From the NCBI GenBank assembly GCA_020721205.1, contig DYNF01000028.1:1-42213 (forward strand): DNA of 42,213 bases, given 5' to 3'. The notes under the pieces were generated by a model. That model was not told the DNA's origin, ran no database searches, and was given only the letters and a program-made list of their open reading frames with translations. A program made the translations under genes and the position numbers. Shown here in pieces: positions 24,481 through 34,085 of this stretch. The DNA comes from Prochloron sp. SulCav_FS08_3_32_3330 (lineage in GTDB: Bacteria; Cyanobacteriota; Cyanobacteriia; Cyanobacteriales; DYNF01). Positions within the stretch are counted from its first letter, which is position 1. The number at the start of each line of letters is the position of its first letter.

Positions 24481-25386
24481 TTAATATTGAATTTTATCTT
24501 TAAAATTGCCAAAAATAGCATTTTTTTCGACAAATTCAATAATTTTAGTTGCCACATCTACCCCCGTCGCCTTCTCAATCCCCTCTAAACCCGGAGAAGA
24601 ATTAACCTCCATTACCACTGGACCATGATCAGATCTTAAAAGATCCACTCCCGCAATACTTAAACCCATTGCTTTAGCGGATCTAATCGCTACACTTCTT
24701 TCTTCGGGAGTAAGTTTAATTCTTTCTGCTTTTCCCCCTCGATGTAAATTAGATCTAAATTCTCCCTCCGCTCCTTGACGTTTCATAGAGGCAATTACTT
24801 TATTTCCCACTACAAAACAGCGAATATCCGCGCCATTTGCCTCCTTAATATATTCCTGAACTAAAATATTAGCTTCTAAACCTCTAAAAGCCTCAATAAC
24901 AGATTTAGCCGCTTGATGAGTTTCCGCTAAAACTACTCCGATCCCCTGGGTACCTTCTAATAATTTAATCACGAGGGGCGCACCGCCAACGGTTTCAATT
25001 AAACCATCAATATCTTGAGTCGCATGGGCAAAACCCGTTACAGGTAAACCGATGCCGTTACGGGCTAAAATCTGTAAAGTGCGTAATTTATCCCTTGAGC
25101 GAGAAATTGCCTGAGAATCATTAGCACTGAAAACTCCCATAACTTCAAATTGTCTCACCACTGCCGTGCCATAAAAAGTACGAGATGCACCAATGCGAGG
25201 AATAATAGCCTCTACATTTTCCAAGGGTTTGCCATTATACATAACAGAGGGTTTGTGAGCAGTGATATTCATATAACAGCGAAGATAATTCACAATCCTG
25301 ATTTCATGTCCTCTTTGTTCTCCCGCTTCTCTTAATCTGCGAGTGGAATAAAGGGAGCTATCTTGGGACAAAATGGCAATTTTCAT
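24481..25386 (-). CDS. rimK: RimK-type ATP-grasp ligase
   Basis: The 301-residue protein is close to E. coli RimK, which adds glutamates to the C-terminus of ribosomal protein S6 and can make poly-glutamate. The N-terminal [20 protein letters not shown] and [21 protein letters not shown] are family-specific. ATP-grasp features: [17 protein letters not shown], the [21 protein letters not shown] segment, and Mg-binding [15 protein letters not shown]. The ATG at 25386 aligns with the family. The neighbouring zinc deacylase suggests a modifying/demodifying pair. The target here cannot be proved from sequence. Confidence 0.92.
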   Translation of the reverse strand: MKIAILSQDSSLYSTRRLREAGEQRGHEIRIVNYLRCYMNITAHKPSVMYNGKPLENVEAIIPRIGASRTFYGTAVVRQFEVMGVFSANDSQAISRSRDKLRTLQILARNGIGLPVTGFAHATQDIDGLIETVGGAPLVIKLLEGTQGIGVVLAETHQAAKSVIEAFRGLEANILVQEYIKEANGADIRCFVVGNKVIASMKRQGAEGEFRSNLHRGGKAERIKLTPEERSVAIRSAKAMGLSIAGVDLLRSDHGPVVMEVNSSPGLEGIEKATGVDVATKIIEFVEKNAIFGNFKDKIQY

Positions 25387-25531
25387 ATAATTTTCAGATA
25401 ATTTTTGTGTATTTTAATCTCTCCGATTTAAGATTTTCTCACAAGGGGGACTAATTTGTTTAAAAAAATAATAGGTCAAAATCTATTGCGATAGAAATAA
25501 AACCCTCCCACGAGGATTAAATCTATTTTTT

Positions 25532-25945
25532 TTAATCATCTAACCAAGTTTGTAAAATAATTTGTGCCGCTCTTTGATCAATCATTCCTTTATCACGAGA
25601 ATTAAATTTTTTTTGACTTTTTAATTGTTCTTCTGCTTCCACAGAAGTTAATTTTTCATCTACATATTCTAAGGGTAAATTAAGAACTTTTGCCAATCTT
25701 TGTGCATATTTTTGGATTTTTTCTGCCTGTTTTCCTAAACTACCATCTTGAGAATAGGGAAGTCCTATGATTAACATAGTTGCTTCCCTTGAGGTAATTA
25801 ATTCCTGAAATAATTCTACCTCTTTTTGAAAATATGAGCGTTTAATTGTGGTTAAACCTGTTGCTAATAAACCTAATTTATCACAACCTGCTACCCCAAT
25901 TCTTTTATTGCCAATATCTAAACCTAATGCTGATATTTTTTTCAT
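25532..25945 (-). CDS. ruvX: Putative pre-16S rRNA nuclease / Holliday junction resolvase (YqgF)
   Basis: The 137-residue RNase H-fold protein has the N-terminal GLDIGNKRIGVAGCD with Asp10, LIIGLPYSQDGSLG, VDEKLTSVEA (conserved Glu) and C-terminal KGMIDQRAAQIILQ with Asp. These acidic residues form the metal site. E. coli YqgF matures the 16S rRNA 5' end. It is 33 bp downstream of the CDF transporter gene on the same strand, probably co-transcribed. Confidence 0.9.
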   Translation of the reverse strand: MKKISALGLDIGNKRIGVAGCDKLGLLATGLTTIKRSYFQKEVELFQELITSREATMLIIGLPYSQDGSLGKQAEKIQKYAQRLAKVLNLPLEYVDEKLTSVEAEEQLKSQKKFNSRDKGMIDQRAAQIILQTWLDD

Positions 25946-25977
25946 ATTGTTATTTATTATTTGTTATTTGTTATGGT

Positions 25978-26937
25978 TTATTGTTTATTATTATTTAATT
26001 CTAAACAATTTTCTCCATCACAATGATTAACTTCTACAATAACATGAGAAAGTAAAGGAATATCTTTAAGTAAATTTTTATAATATTCGGGCGGTTGAGG
26101 ATAATGGGTAACAATAGAAATTATTGCTGATAAATGATTTTGACTAATATTCCAAATATGTAAATCTATAATACGATTATCAGCATTATTTTCAATCCTA
26201 TTAATAATCGCTAATTTTGTTTGTTTATCCACTGCTCCATCTAATAAAATTGCTCCAGTTTCAACGATTAAATTATAAGCCCATTTTGTAATCACAATTG
26301 CCCCTACTAAACCCATGATTGGATCTAAAATAAACCAATCTAAATATTTTCCAGCAAATAAAGCAACGATCGCAAAAACAGAGGTTAAAGCATCAGCTAA
26401 AACATGAATATAAGCCGCTTTAAGATTATGATCTTCCTGATGATCATGGTGATGATCGTGATCATCATGGTGATGATGATCATGATTATTTTGTAATAGA
26501 AAAGCACTGGAAAGATTGACAACTAAACCAATAATTGCGACGTATATTGCCTGATTAAATTGAATAGTTTGAGGTTGAAACAGACGCATAGAAGACTCAA
26601 GAATCATCACAAAGGCGACAACTCCTAAAGCTACTGCACTGGTAAAACCTCCTAATACACTCACTTTCCCCGTACCAAAAGTATATTGAGGATTATTGAT
26701 GTTATTACGAGCATATTGGTATGCAAAAACCGCTATGCCAAAAGCCCCTACATGAGTTGCCATGTGCCAACCATCAGCCAATAGAGCCATAGAGCCAAAG
26801 CTTATTCCCGCCACAATTTCCCCTATCATTGTTACTAGAGTGAGTAACATGACGATTTTGGTGTTTTTTTCTGCTATCGATCGATCTACAGAAAAATCAT
26901 GGGAATGTTGCCATTGATCAAGGTTATGAATGTGCAT
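25978..26937 (-). CDS. CDF family divalent-cation efflux transporter (DmeF-like)
   Basis: The 319-residue protein has six membrane helices and the CDF signature: MLLTLVTMIGEIVAGISFGSMALLADGWHM with HxxxD replaced by DGWHMATHV (metal site typical of DmeF), and a second DxxxD-type pair at HVLADALTS (His-Asp). A His-rich cytosolic loop at about 149-170 (DHHHHDDHDHHHDH) binds metal. The N-terminal MHIHNLDQWQHSHDF is another DmeF trait. The likely substrates are Co2+, Ni2+ or Zn2+ exported in exchange for protons. A TTAAGTA heptamer repeat lies upstream. Confidence 0.88.
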   Translation of the reverse strand: MHIHNLDQWQHSHDFSVDRSIAEKNTKIVMLLTLVTMIGEIVAGISFGSMALLADGWHMATHVGAFGIAVFAYQYARNNINNPQYTFGTGKVSVLGGFTSAVALGVVAFVMILESSMRLFQPQTIQFNQAIYVAIIGLVVNLSSAFLLQNNHDHHHHDDHDHHHDHQEDHNLKAAYIHVLADALTSVFAIVALFAGKYLDWFILDPIMGLVGAIVITKWAYNLIVETGAILLDGAVDKQTKLAIINRIENNADNRIIDLHIWNISQNHLSAIISIVTHYPQPPEYYKNLLKDIPLLSHVIVEVNHCDGENCLELNNNKQ

Positions 26938-27090
26938 AAATTAAGTATTAAGTATTAAGTATTAAGTAATTATTATAATCCAGAGAAAATAATAAAACTT
27001 TTATTCGCAAAAATCAATCAAATTAAGTTTGAACTAATCACTGATTATAAGGACAATTGGTGCTAAATGCACCACAACAAACCAATAATT
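26938..27090. repeat. Heptamer repeat and small palindrome
   Basis: Four tandem copies of TTAAGTA at about 26940-26968, and TTGGTGCTAAATGCACCA at 27059-27076, a member of the GTGCTAAAGCAC palindrome family, just after the GNAT gene stop. Confidence 0.6.
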
Positions 27091-28299
27091 TTAATTATTT
27101 AATGAGTCTAAATCCTCAGAATTGTCATTATTATTGGTAGTTTTAGAGTCAAAAGGTTGAAAATAATTAGCAGGGGAAGAATATCTCAACCAAGAAATTT
27201 GACTCGGAATCGGACTTTGAGCGGTTTGTAATCCTTGTAAAACATCGGAAAAAGCTTCAAGGGGCTTAATTTCCCGTAATTTATGCCACACTGAGCGCGA
27301 CATAATTAAAGTATGTTCTACTCTTTTAGCTCCATTTTTCTCTAAATATTCTTCTCTTTCCGGTTGATAATCAGCAGATTTTAATTGCAAAGATTGTGCC
27401 GGATAATTTTGGATAATTTGTGCCATTTTGCTTAATAACTGAGGATAAAGCCAAGTATAAGCAGGATGAACGGTTAATTTTGCCTGATGAGGACGGCTTC
27501 CATTTTGACATAAATTCAGTTTAAAATAGCCGATCGCCGCCTTGCGTTGAGGCTCAAAAACGTAGCCCTGACTAATTTCTTGGTTATCTGTCCAAGACTG
27601 AATTTGTTTTAAACCTGAGTCTAAAACATGAGTTTTAAAATCATCAAGATGACGATCAAAAACCTGACGTAATAAAGGAGGCATGGATACTGTGTCTAAT
27701 TGGTAAAGTAAATGAGCATCAGCATTATTGACGGGTAATAAATTAGGTAAATCCACTTTATTCTGAGCTAATTGTTGTAATAATTCAGGAGCGATAGACC
27801 AATAAGTTTTTTGTGCTAAAGGTTGAAAACCATTTTGACGATATAAACCGAGGGAAGTTTTATGATTAATATTAACTTCTAAAACCCAAGTTCGAGCTTC
27901 CCAAATTTTCTCAAAACAATAGCGTAAAAGTTGAGATACCACCCCTTTATTTCCGGTTAAAATTTCACCGTCACAGGAGTGATTAACTAACACTCTTTCC
28001 ACACGCCAAGTGCTACGGCTAACATTGATTGGGGTAATTTGAATTAAGCCTTGAAGATGGTTATTTTTTTCAGCAATATAGACTTGAAAATTAGATTGAT
28101 GAGGATTAGGAAATAAGCTTAAAAACTTATATAAACCATACCAATTTTTAACCTGTTCAATCTGTTGTTGTAAAGAGATAGAATCGGGATATTGATCTAT
28201 TTCCTCAATTTTGGTTAGTAACTGAGAAATTAGATCTAAATCTCGATATTGAACAGGACGAATATTTTTATAATTATGATTTTTAAATGAAGAAGTCAT
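27091..28299 (-). CDS. GNAT family N-acetyltransferase
   Basis: The 402-residue protein has an N-terminal GNAT domain (about 15-175): IRPVQYRDLDLISQLL, FQVYIAEKNNHLQGLIQI, the acetyl-CoA loop region GNKGVVSQLLRYCFE (divergent from Q/RxxGxG/A), then WVLEVNINHKTSLGLYRQNGFQPL, which is the typical last strand-helix. The C-terminal half (about 190-360) looks like a second, degenerate acetyltransferase fold (AYTWLYPQLLSKMAQIIQ, then ...YLEKNGAKRVEH). The tail is low complexity. The substrate is unknown. Similar two-domain proteins are common in cyanobacteria. Confidence 0.8.
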   Translation of the reverse strand: MTSSFKNHNYKNIRPVQYRDLDLISQLLTKIEEIDQYPDSISLQQQIEQVKNWYGLYKFLSLFPNPHQSNFQVYIAEKNNHLQGLIQITPINVSRSTWRVERVLVNHSCDGEILTGNKGVVSQLLRYCFEKIWEARTWVLEVNINHKTSLGLYRQNGFQPLAQKTYWSIAPELLQQLAQNKVDLPNLLPVNNADAHLLYQLDTVSMPPLLRQVFDRHLDDFKTHVLDSGLKQIQSWTDNQEISQGYVFEPQRKAAIGYFKLNLCQNGSRPHQAKLTVHPAYTWLYPQLLSKMAQIIQNYPAQSLQLKSADYQPEREEYLEKNGAKRVEHTLIMSRSVWHKLREIKPLEAFSDVLQGLQTAQSPIPSQISWLRYSSPANYFQPFDSKTTNNNDNSEDLDSLNN

Positions 28300-28377
28300 G
28301 GCTTTAGCAGGGGGATAATGATATTTAGATCATAACCTAATAATTAAAGTTTTTATAAAAAATTTAATTAAAACAAG

Positions 28378-28457
28378 TTTGTTGTTGCGCTTTAGCGCTA
28401 TAGATTGATGATTGCGCTTTAGCGCGATAGATTGGTGGTGCTAAAGCACAACAACGA
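28378..28457. repeat. Cluster of GCTTTAGC palindromes
   Basis: Three related hairpins: TTGCGCTTTAGCGC, ATTGCGCTTTAGCGCGAT and GGTGCTAAAGCACAACAACG. They belong to the same dispersed family as the 27-bp minisatellite at 15783-15991. Confidence 0.75.
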
Positions 28458-28458
28458 A

Positions 28459-28550
28459 CTATTCGCTAACAGGATCATTCATTTCAAAGCCGTATTTATC
28501 TTTCAAAGTTTGATCCGTGATAAAAGTAATATTTAAACCGCAACTTTTTG
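28459..28550 (-). pseudogene. Possible 3' gene fragment overlapping mnmG end
   Basis: On the minus strand an open frame reads [20 protein letters not shown] followed by MNDPVSE and a TAG at about 28459. It has no start codon and its upstream part overlaps the mnmG 3' end in another frame. The composition looks protein-like, but the fragment is short and the family unknown. It may be a coincidence. Confidence 0.25.
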
Positions 28551-30440
28551 ACGATTTCTTACTTCTAAATAAATCAAAAGAGCATTAACATCAGCAGGAT
28601 TAACTCCTCCTATTCTTGAAGCTTGACCAATCGTTAAAGGTCTTACTTTCGTTAATTTTTCCCTCGATTCCATAGATAAAGTTTCAATTTTCATATAATC
28701 TAAATTATCCGGTAATTTTTGATTAGTATGACGAGAAATTTGGTCAATTTGCACTTGTTGACGCTTGATATAACCGGAATATTTAATATCAATTTCTGCC
28801 CCTTCTTTTTCCCCTTGATTTAAGTCAGGATTACCTAAATTATAACGCTCCAAATCTACATAATGAAATTTAGGACGACGTAATAAATCAGCTAAAGTAA
28901 TAGAATTTTTAATTTTATCTCCTGTATCCGCAATAATTTGTTTTGAAATATCATCATGTTCTTTAATTCTGGTACTATATAAACGCTCTTTTTCCGCAAT
29001 AATATTTGCTTGTTTTTCTTGATATAATTGCCAACGACGATCATCAATTAAACCGATTTCTCGCCCTAAAGGTGTTAATCTTTGATCCGCATTATCAGAC
29101 CGTAAAATTAAGCGATATTCTGACCTTGAGGTTAACATTCGATAAGGATCTCTTAAGTCTTTTGTACAAAGATCATCTATTAAAGTACCAAGGTAACTTT
29201 GCTCTCTTGAAAATACAATCATTTCTTGATTTTTCACAAATTTAACAGCATTTATTCCCGCTACAATACCTTGAGCCGCCGCTTCTTCATAGCCCGTTGT
29301 GCCATTAATTTGACCCGCAGAAAATAGCCCTTCAATTTTTTTTGTCATCAGGGTAGGAAAACATTGAGTAGCGGGTAAAAAATCATATTCCACCGCATAA
29401 GCAGGACGCAACATTAAACATTTTTCTAAACCGGGTAAAGTGCGTAACATTTCTACTTGAAGATTCTCAGGAAGTCCAGTAGAAAAGCCTTGAATATATA
29501 ATTCAGGAATATCTCTACCCTCCGGCTCAATAAAAATTTGATGGCTTTCTTTATCCGCAAATCTAATAATTTTATCCTCAATAGATGGACAATAACGAGG
29601 TCCTTTTGAATCTATAAAACCGCCATAAATTGGTGATAAATGAATATTATTTTTGATTAATTGATGAGTTTCTTGAGTAGTACGAGTTAAATAACAGTTC
29701 ATTTGTTCTCTTTCAACCCAAACTTGCGGATCAAAACTAAACCACTGCACCTTCTCATCAAAAGGCTGTAACTCCATTTTACTGAAATCCACCGATCGCC
29801 GATCAACCCTTGCCGGAGTGCCAGTTTTCAACCTTCCCGTTTCAAAACCAAGATCATTTAAAGTTTCCGTTAAGCCCACAGAGGCAAACTCTCCCGCTCT
29901 CCCCGCATCCATTGATTTATTCCCGATCCAGATTTTCCCTCCTAAAAATGTCCCCGTCGTTAAAATAACCGCTTTTGCTTTAAAACAAGTTCCAAAGTAT
30001 GTTTGAACTCCTAAAACCTCATCATTTTTACCTAAAATTAAATCCGTAGCCATCCCTTCTCGAATGACTAAATTTTCTTGATTTTCCAAAATTTCCTTCA
30101 TTACCTGAGCATATTCCCGCTTATCAGTTTGAGCGCGTAAAGCCCACACAGCAGGACCTCTGGAAGCATTTAACACCCGTTTTTGTAAATAGGTGCGATC
30201 CGCCATTTTGCCAATTTCACCCCCTAAAGCGTCCACTTCATGAGTTAATTGAGACTTAGCCGGACCACCCACCGCCGGATTACAAGGTTGCCATGCAATT
30301 TTATCCAGATTAAGAGTTAAAATCAGAGTGCGACAACCTAAACGAGCGGCGGCGAGGGCAGACTCACAACCCGAATGTCCAGCCCCAATCACAATAATAT
30401 CAAATTCGTCTTGAAAATCTACAGAATATTTAATCGTCAT
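28533..30440 (-). CDS. mnmG: tRNA uridine-5-carboxymethylaminomethyl modification enzyme MnmG
   Basis: With MnmE it adds carboxymethylaminomethyl to the wobble uridine of several tRNAs using FAD and NADH. FAD motif [22 protein letters not shown] (about 14-35), [14 protein letters not shown], the LKTGTPARV segment, [12 protein letters not shown] with a catalytic Cys, and [16 protein letters not shown] are present. The C-terminal helical domain (about 550-635) ends [22 protein letters not shown]. At 635 residues it is full length. No other gene of the same pathway is adjacent. Confidence 0.96.
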   Translation of the reverse strand: MTIKYSVDFQDEFDIIVIGAGHSGCESALAAARLGCRTLILTLNLDKIAWQPCNPAVGGPAKSQLTHEVDALGGEIGKMADRTYLQKRVLNASRGPAVWALRAQTDKREYAQVMKEILENQENLVIREGMATDLILGKNDEVLGVQTYFGTCFKAKAVILTTGTFLGGKIWIGNKSMDAGRAGEFASVGLTETLNDLGFETGRLKTGTPARVDRRSVDFSKMELQPFDEKVQWFSFDPQVWVEREQMNCYLTRTTQETHQLIKNNIHLSPIYGGFIDSKGPRYCPSIEDKIIRFADKESHQIFIEPEGRDIPELYIQGFSTGLPENLQVEMLRTLPGLEKCLMLRPAYAVEYDFLPATQCFPTLMTKKIEGLFSAGQINGTTGYEEAAAQGIVAGINAVKFVKNQEMIVFSREQSYLGTLIDDLCTKDLRDPYRMLTSRSEYRLILRSDNADQRLTPLGREIGLIDDRRWQLYQEKQANIIAEKERLYSTRIKEHDDISKQIIADTGDKIKNSITLADLLRRPKFHYVDLERYNLGNPDLNQGEKEGAEIDIKYSGYIKRQQVQIDQISRHTNQKLPDNLDYMKIETLSMESREKLTKVRPLTIGQASRIGGVNPADVNALLIYLEVRNRQKVAV

Positions 30441-30607
30441 AAATAGGATAGTCTCATTAAATGTAAAATAATCATAGCTTTAAACTGGCGAAAATTTTGA
30501 ATATTTCCGTAAGTTTAGCTCTCAGATTTATAAATGTTTTATACATTAATTTTAATCTATAATTTCTTTTTTTGCATATTATCTATTGAAAAAATTTTTT
30601 TAACTAT

Positions 30608-32023
30608 ATGTTATTTCCTACTTATGAATTTTTGTTATTTTTTTTGATCGTTTTTCCCTTAAGCATAATTCTGAAAAAGAATGTGACATTTTATAAATGG
30701 TTTTTGATTACAATTAATCTAATATTTTACGGCTTATGGGGATTAAAATTTTTAGGTTTATTATTAGGAAGTGTGATCATTAATTATTTAATAATTTACC
30801 TTTTTTCTTGGAAAAAATATCAAAAATTTTTCTGTTTTTTAGGTATAGTTTTCAATTTAACTTATTTAGGAATCTTTAAATATTATAACTTTTTTGCTAA
30901 CTCTTTATTTGAAATTTTAAATAACCTTCAAATTCAATTTAGTTTTGAAGTATTACAAATTATTGCCCCCGTAGGAATTTCTTTTTATACCTTTAGATTA
31001 ATTGCCCATTTAATAGATTCCTATTATCAGAAAATAGCCTGTCCTAGCTTGTTAGATTACTCCATTTATATTACTTATTTTCCTCAAATTTTATCAGGAC
31101 CGATCGCCCGGGGAAAAGAATTTTACTTACAATTAAATTCCGCCCATAAATATGAATATAAAATCGAATCAGTGATCATTTTAATCTTATCAGGACTGTT
31201 CAAAAAATATACATTATCTAGCTTTTTATTTGAATTTAGTCGTCTTCCCTTTAGTTTACCCGAACAATATTCTAGTGTAGATTTAATTTTAGCATCTCTT
31301 GCCTATTCTTGTTTAATTTATGTGGACTTTAGTGGTTATTCAGACTTAGCAAATGCCACCTCAAGTTTATTAGGATTTAAACCAATTCAAAACTTTAATA
31401 TGCCCTATCAATCCTTAAATTTAAGAGAATTTTGGCGAAGATGGCATATTAGTTTATCCGAATGTTTAAGAGATTATTTATATATTCCGTTAGGAGGTAA
31501 TAAATATGGTATATTTAGAAAAGATCTAAACCTATTTTTAACCATGTTAATCGGCGGTTTTTGGCATGGGGCAGGACTTAATTTTATCTTTTGGGGAGCA
31601 ATCCATGGAATAGGTTTAATTATTAATCATTTATGGCAAGATTTGATCAAAAAATTAAACTTAAATATTAGTCAATCTTTTAGATTTTTACCTCAATTTT
31701 TAAGTTGGGTAATTACTTTTATTTTCCTTACATTTAGTTGGATCTTTTTTAATACTTCAACTTGGGAAACTGCCTTAAGATTTATACAGGGAATTTTTCA
31801 TTCTGAAATAACAGTTTCTCAGTTTAATTTATGGCAATTATACTTAGTAATTAGCACAATTTTATTAATTAATTTTTATGGAGATAAATTCAGTCAAATT
31901 TTTAGTAAAATATTAAAACAGGAAAATTTAATTTCTCAAATCGTAATCACTTCTTCCTTTTTATATCTAATTTTAATGTTAGGACCAAATACAGTTCCCC
32001 CATTTATTTATTTTAACTTTTAA
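30608..32023 (+). CDS. MBOAT family membrane O-acyltransferase (AlgI-like)
   Basis: The 471-residue protein has about ten membrane helices. MBOAT landmarks: MLFPTYEFLLFFLIVFPLS at the N-terminus, QIIAPVGISFYTFRLIAHLIDSYY, DFSGYSDLANATSSLLGF, NLREFWRRWHISLSECLRDYLYIPLGGN, and the catalytic-His segment MLIGGFWHGAGLNFIFWGAIHG. Such proteins move acetyl groups to extracellular polysaccharide, often with an AlgJ/AlgX-like partner. No partner gene is adjacent, so the substrate glycan is unknown. The following gene, miaB, is on the same strand 101 bp on. Confidence 0.92.
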   Translation: MLFPTYEFLLFFLIVFPLSIILKKNVTFYKWFLITINLIFYGLWGLKFLGLLLGSVIINYLIIYLFSWKKYQKFFCFLGIVFNLTYLGIFKYYNFFANSLFEILNNLQIQFSFEVLQIIAPVGISFYTFRLIAHLIDSYYQKIACPSLLDYSIYITYFPQILSGPIARGKEFYLQLNSAHKYEYKIESVIILILSGLFKKYTLSSFLFEFSRLPFSLPEQYSSVDLILASLAYSCLIYVDFSGYSDLANATSSLLGFKPIQNFNMPYQSLNLREFWRRWHISLSECLRDYLYIPLGGNKYGIFRKDLNLFLTMLIGGFWHGAGLNFIFWGAIHGIGLIINHLWQDLIKKLNLNISQSFRFLPQFLSWVITFIFLTFSWIFFNTSTWETALRFIQGIFHSEITVSQFNLWQLYLVISTILLINFYGDKFSQIFSKILKQENLISQIVITSSFLYLILMLGPNTVPPFIYFNF

Positions 32024-32124
32024 ACATTACAGATAATATCTAAGTAGATGATTATTTACTTATTTGTTATAATAAAAAACGGCAAAATTATTATTCAATT
32101 ACAATCAACTCTTAAACATAAATT

Positions 32125-33471
32125 ATGACCATTCAAACTCTTAAACGTCGCTATAATATCACTACTTTTGGCTGTCAAATGAATAAAGCCGACTCAGAAC
32201 GCATGGCTGGTATTTTAGAAAAGATGGGCTTTGAATGGTCAGAAGACCCTTTTCAAGCCGATCTTGTTCTTTATAATACCTGTACGATTCGAGATAATGC
32301 ACAGCAAAAAGTTTATTCCTATATCGGTAAACAAGCAAAACGGAAACAAAAAAACCCCGAATTAACTCTAGTAATAGCTGGATGCGTTGCACAGCAAGAA
32401 GGAGAGGAATTATTAAGACGAGTACCCGAATTAGATTTAATTATGGGACCGCAACACGCTAATCGCCTTCAAGACTTGCTAGAACAGGTTTTTGAAGGAA
32501 ATCAAGTAGTCGCTACAGAAGAAATAAATATTTTAGAAGATATCACCAAACCGCGCCGAGATAGTAATATCACCGCATGGGTTAATATTATTTACGGTTG
32601 TAATGAAAGATGTACTTATTGCGTAGTTCCCAGTGTGAGAGGGATTGAACAATCTCGCACTCCCGAAGCAATATATAAAGAAATTGAAGATATTGCTCGT
32701 CAAGGTTATAAAGAAATCACATTATTAGGTCAAAATATTGACGCTTATGGGCGAGATTTGCCGGGAGTAACGGAAACAGGACGACATAAACACACTTTCA
32801 CTGATTTATTATATTACATTCATGATATTAAGGGGATTGAGAGGATTCGCTTTGCCACCAGTCACCCTCGCTATTTTACTGAGCGTTTAATTAAAGCCTG
32901 TTATGAGTTACCTAAAGTTTGTGAACATTTCCATATTCCTTTTCAGTCGGGGGATAATGATATTTTAAAAGCGATGGCAAGGGGATATACTCAGGAAAAA
33001 TATCGCAGTATTATCGCTAAAATCAGAGAATATATGCCCGATGCGGCGATTAGTGCGGATGTAATCGTCGGATTTCCGGGAGAAACGGAGGAACAATTCC
33101 AAAATACGTTAAAAGTAGTAGAAGATATCGGTTTTGATCAACTCAATACCGCCGCCTATTCTCCGCGCCCGAATACTCCCGCCGCTATCTGGGAAAATCA
33201 ATTAAGTGAAGAAGTAAAAAGTGATCGTCTCCAAAGATTAAATCATCTAGTGTCAACTAAGGCGGCAGAAAGGTCTCAACGATATTTAGGAAGAATTGAA
33301 GAAGTATTAGTTGAGGCACAAAATCCTAAAGATCAGACTCAAGTTATGGGGAGAACAAGAGGTAATCGTTTAACCTTTTTTACTGGTGATATCAGTCAGT
33401 TGAAAGGGCAAATTATGAAGGTAAAAATTAACGAAGTTCGTGCTTTTAGTTTAACAGGAGAATTAATTTAA
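32125..33471 (+). CDS. miaB: tRNA-2-methylthio-N6-dimethylallyladenosine synthase
   Basis: Radical-SAM methylthiotransferase that makes ms2i6A37. The N-terminal UPF0004 domain holds three Fe-S cysteines ([31 protein letters not shown]); the radical SAM CxxxCxxC is in [13 protein letters not shown] (about 155-163); the TRAM domain closes the C-terminus. At 448 residues it is full length. A convergent terminator follows at 33595-33642. Confidence 0.96.
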   Translation: MTIQTLKRRYNITTFGCQMNKADSERMAGILEKMGFEWSEDPFQADLVLYNTCTIRDNAQQKVYSYIGKQAKRKQKNPELTLVIAGCVAQQEGEELLRRVPELDLIMGPQHANRLQDLLEQVFEGNQVVATEEINILEDITKPRRDSNITAWVNIIYGCNERCTYCVVPSVRGIEQSRTPEAIYKEIEDIARQGYKEITLLGQNIDAYGRDLPGVTETGRHKHTFTDLLYYIHDIKGIERIRFATSHPRYFTERLIKACYELPKVCEHFHIPFQSGDNDILKAMARGYTQEKYRSIIAKIREYMPDAAISADVIVGFPGETEEQFQNTLKVVEDIGFDQLNTAAYSPRPNTPAAIWENQLSEEVKSDRLQRLNHLVSTKAAERSQRYLGRIEEVLVEAQNPKDQTQVMGRTRGNRLTFFTGDISQLKGQIMKVKINEVRAFSLTGELI

Positions 33472-33594
33472 TCAAATCTTTGTAAAAATGTAAAATCTTT
33501 AAAATAATAAAATTATTTTATTTGTTATTAGTTATCTTTTCTCTCATTAATTATTGATTTTTAAGACTTAACTTTTAGCTATTCTTGAATCAAG

Positions 33595-33642
33595 TTAATC
33601 AAGATTATTTCTCTTTGATTAATTTTAAATAATCTTGATTAA
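33595..33642. terminator. Convergent terminator, 16-bp perfect stem
   Basis: TTAATCAAGATTATTT (33595-33610) pairs perfectly with AAATAATCTTGATTAA (33627-33642). It sits between miaB (plus) and the 70-residue gene (minus), overlapping the latter's stop codon. It is AT-rich, so termination would rely on length and A/U tracts. Confidence 0.65.
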
Positions 33643-33851
33643 AATGAAACTCGTCCTTTGATTACGGATCTTAATACCCGATTGACGGCGCGTCTTTCTT
33701 CTTCGTTTAAACTGTCATCTAAAGAAGCGGCTAATAAACCATAGCGATCGCCTAAAGTTAAGAAACCAGTTTCACTAACACTAGCGAGGATTTCAGAAAT
33801 GGCACCGGGGAGAAGTTGTAATTTAGGAAACATCATGGCTTTTACCCCCAT
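33639..33851 (-). CDS. Small conserved-looking cyanobacterial protein
   Basis: The product is up to 70 residues (MMFPKLQLLPGAISEILASV, then TGFLTLGDRYGLLAASLDDS, then LNEEERRAVNRVLRSVIKGR). It is helical, without signal or membrane segment. I do not recognise a named family. Starts at 33851 (GAGAG upstream) or at the tandem ATG ATG near 33836-33831 (GGGGG upstream) are all plausible. It is divergent from the Gfo/Idh/MocA gene across the 22-23 bp repeat array. Confidence 0.65.
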   Translation of the reverse strand: MGVKAMMFPKLQLLPGAISEILASVSETGFLTLGDRYGLLAASLDDSLNEEERRAVNRVLRSVIKGRVSF

Positions 33852-33895
33852 ATACTCTCTACATTTTTATTATTTCATTATTTCCTGATTTTGGA

Positions 33896-34036
33896 AGTGA
33901 TATGTCGTTTATTTATAGGTGAGAATGATCTAAAATCTAAGTGATTTTAACTACTGAAAATAAGTGATTTTAATGATTAAAATAGAGTGATAAAAATCCT
34001 TGATCAAAAGTGATTAAATATGGTTAAATGAGTGAC
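33896..34036. repeat. Iteron-like array, AGTGAT every 22-23 bp
   Basis: AGTGAT starts at 33896, 33940, 33963, 33986 and 34009, AGTGAC at 34031, and a degenerate GGTGAG at 33918. The spacing is 22, 22, 23, 23, 23, 22 bp, about two helical turns. Best units begin AGTGATTTTAA and are followed by ATTAAAAT or GAAAAT. The last unit contains ATCACT, the inverse. It fills the 234-bp divergent spacer between the 70-residue gene and the oxidoreductase gene and may bind a regulator on one face of the helix. Confidence 0.8.
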
Positions 34037-34085
34037 CAATATCACTCTTACATTGAACAATCACTAATAATAAATAACTAATAAC

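Noticed and set aside
32162-32392. Minus-strand frame inside miaB
   Set aside because: It lies fully within miaB and has no independent support; a shadow of the real gene.
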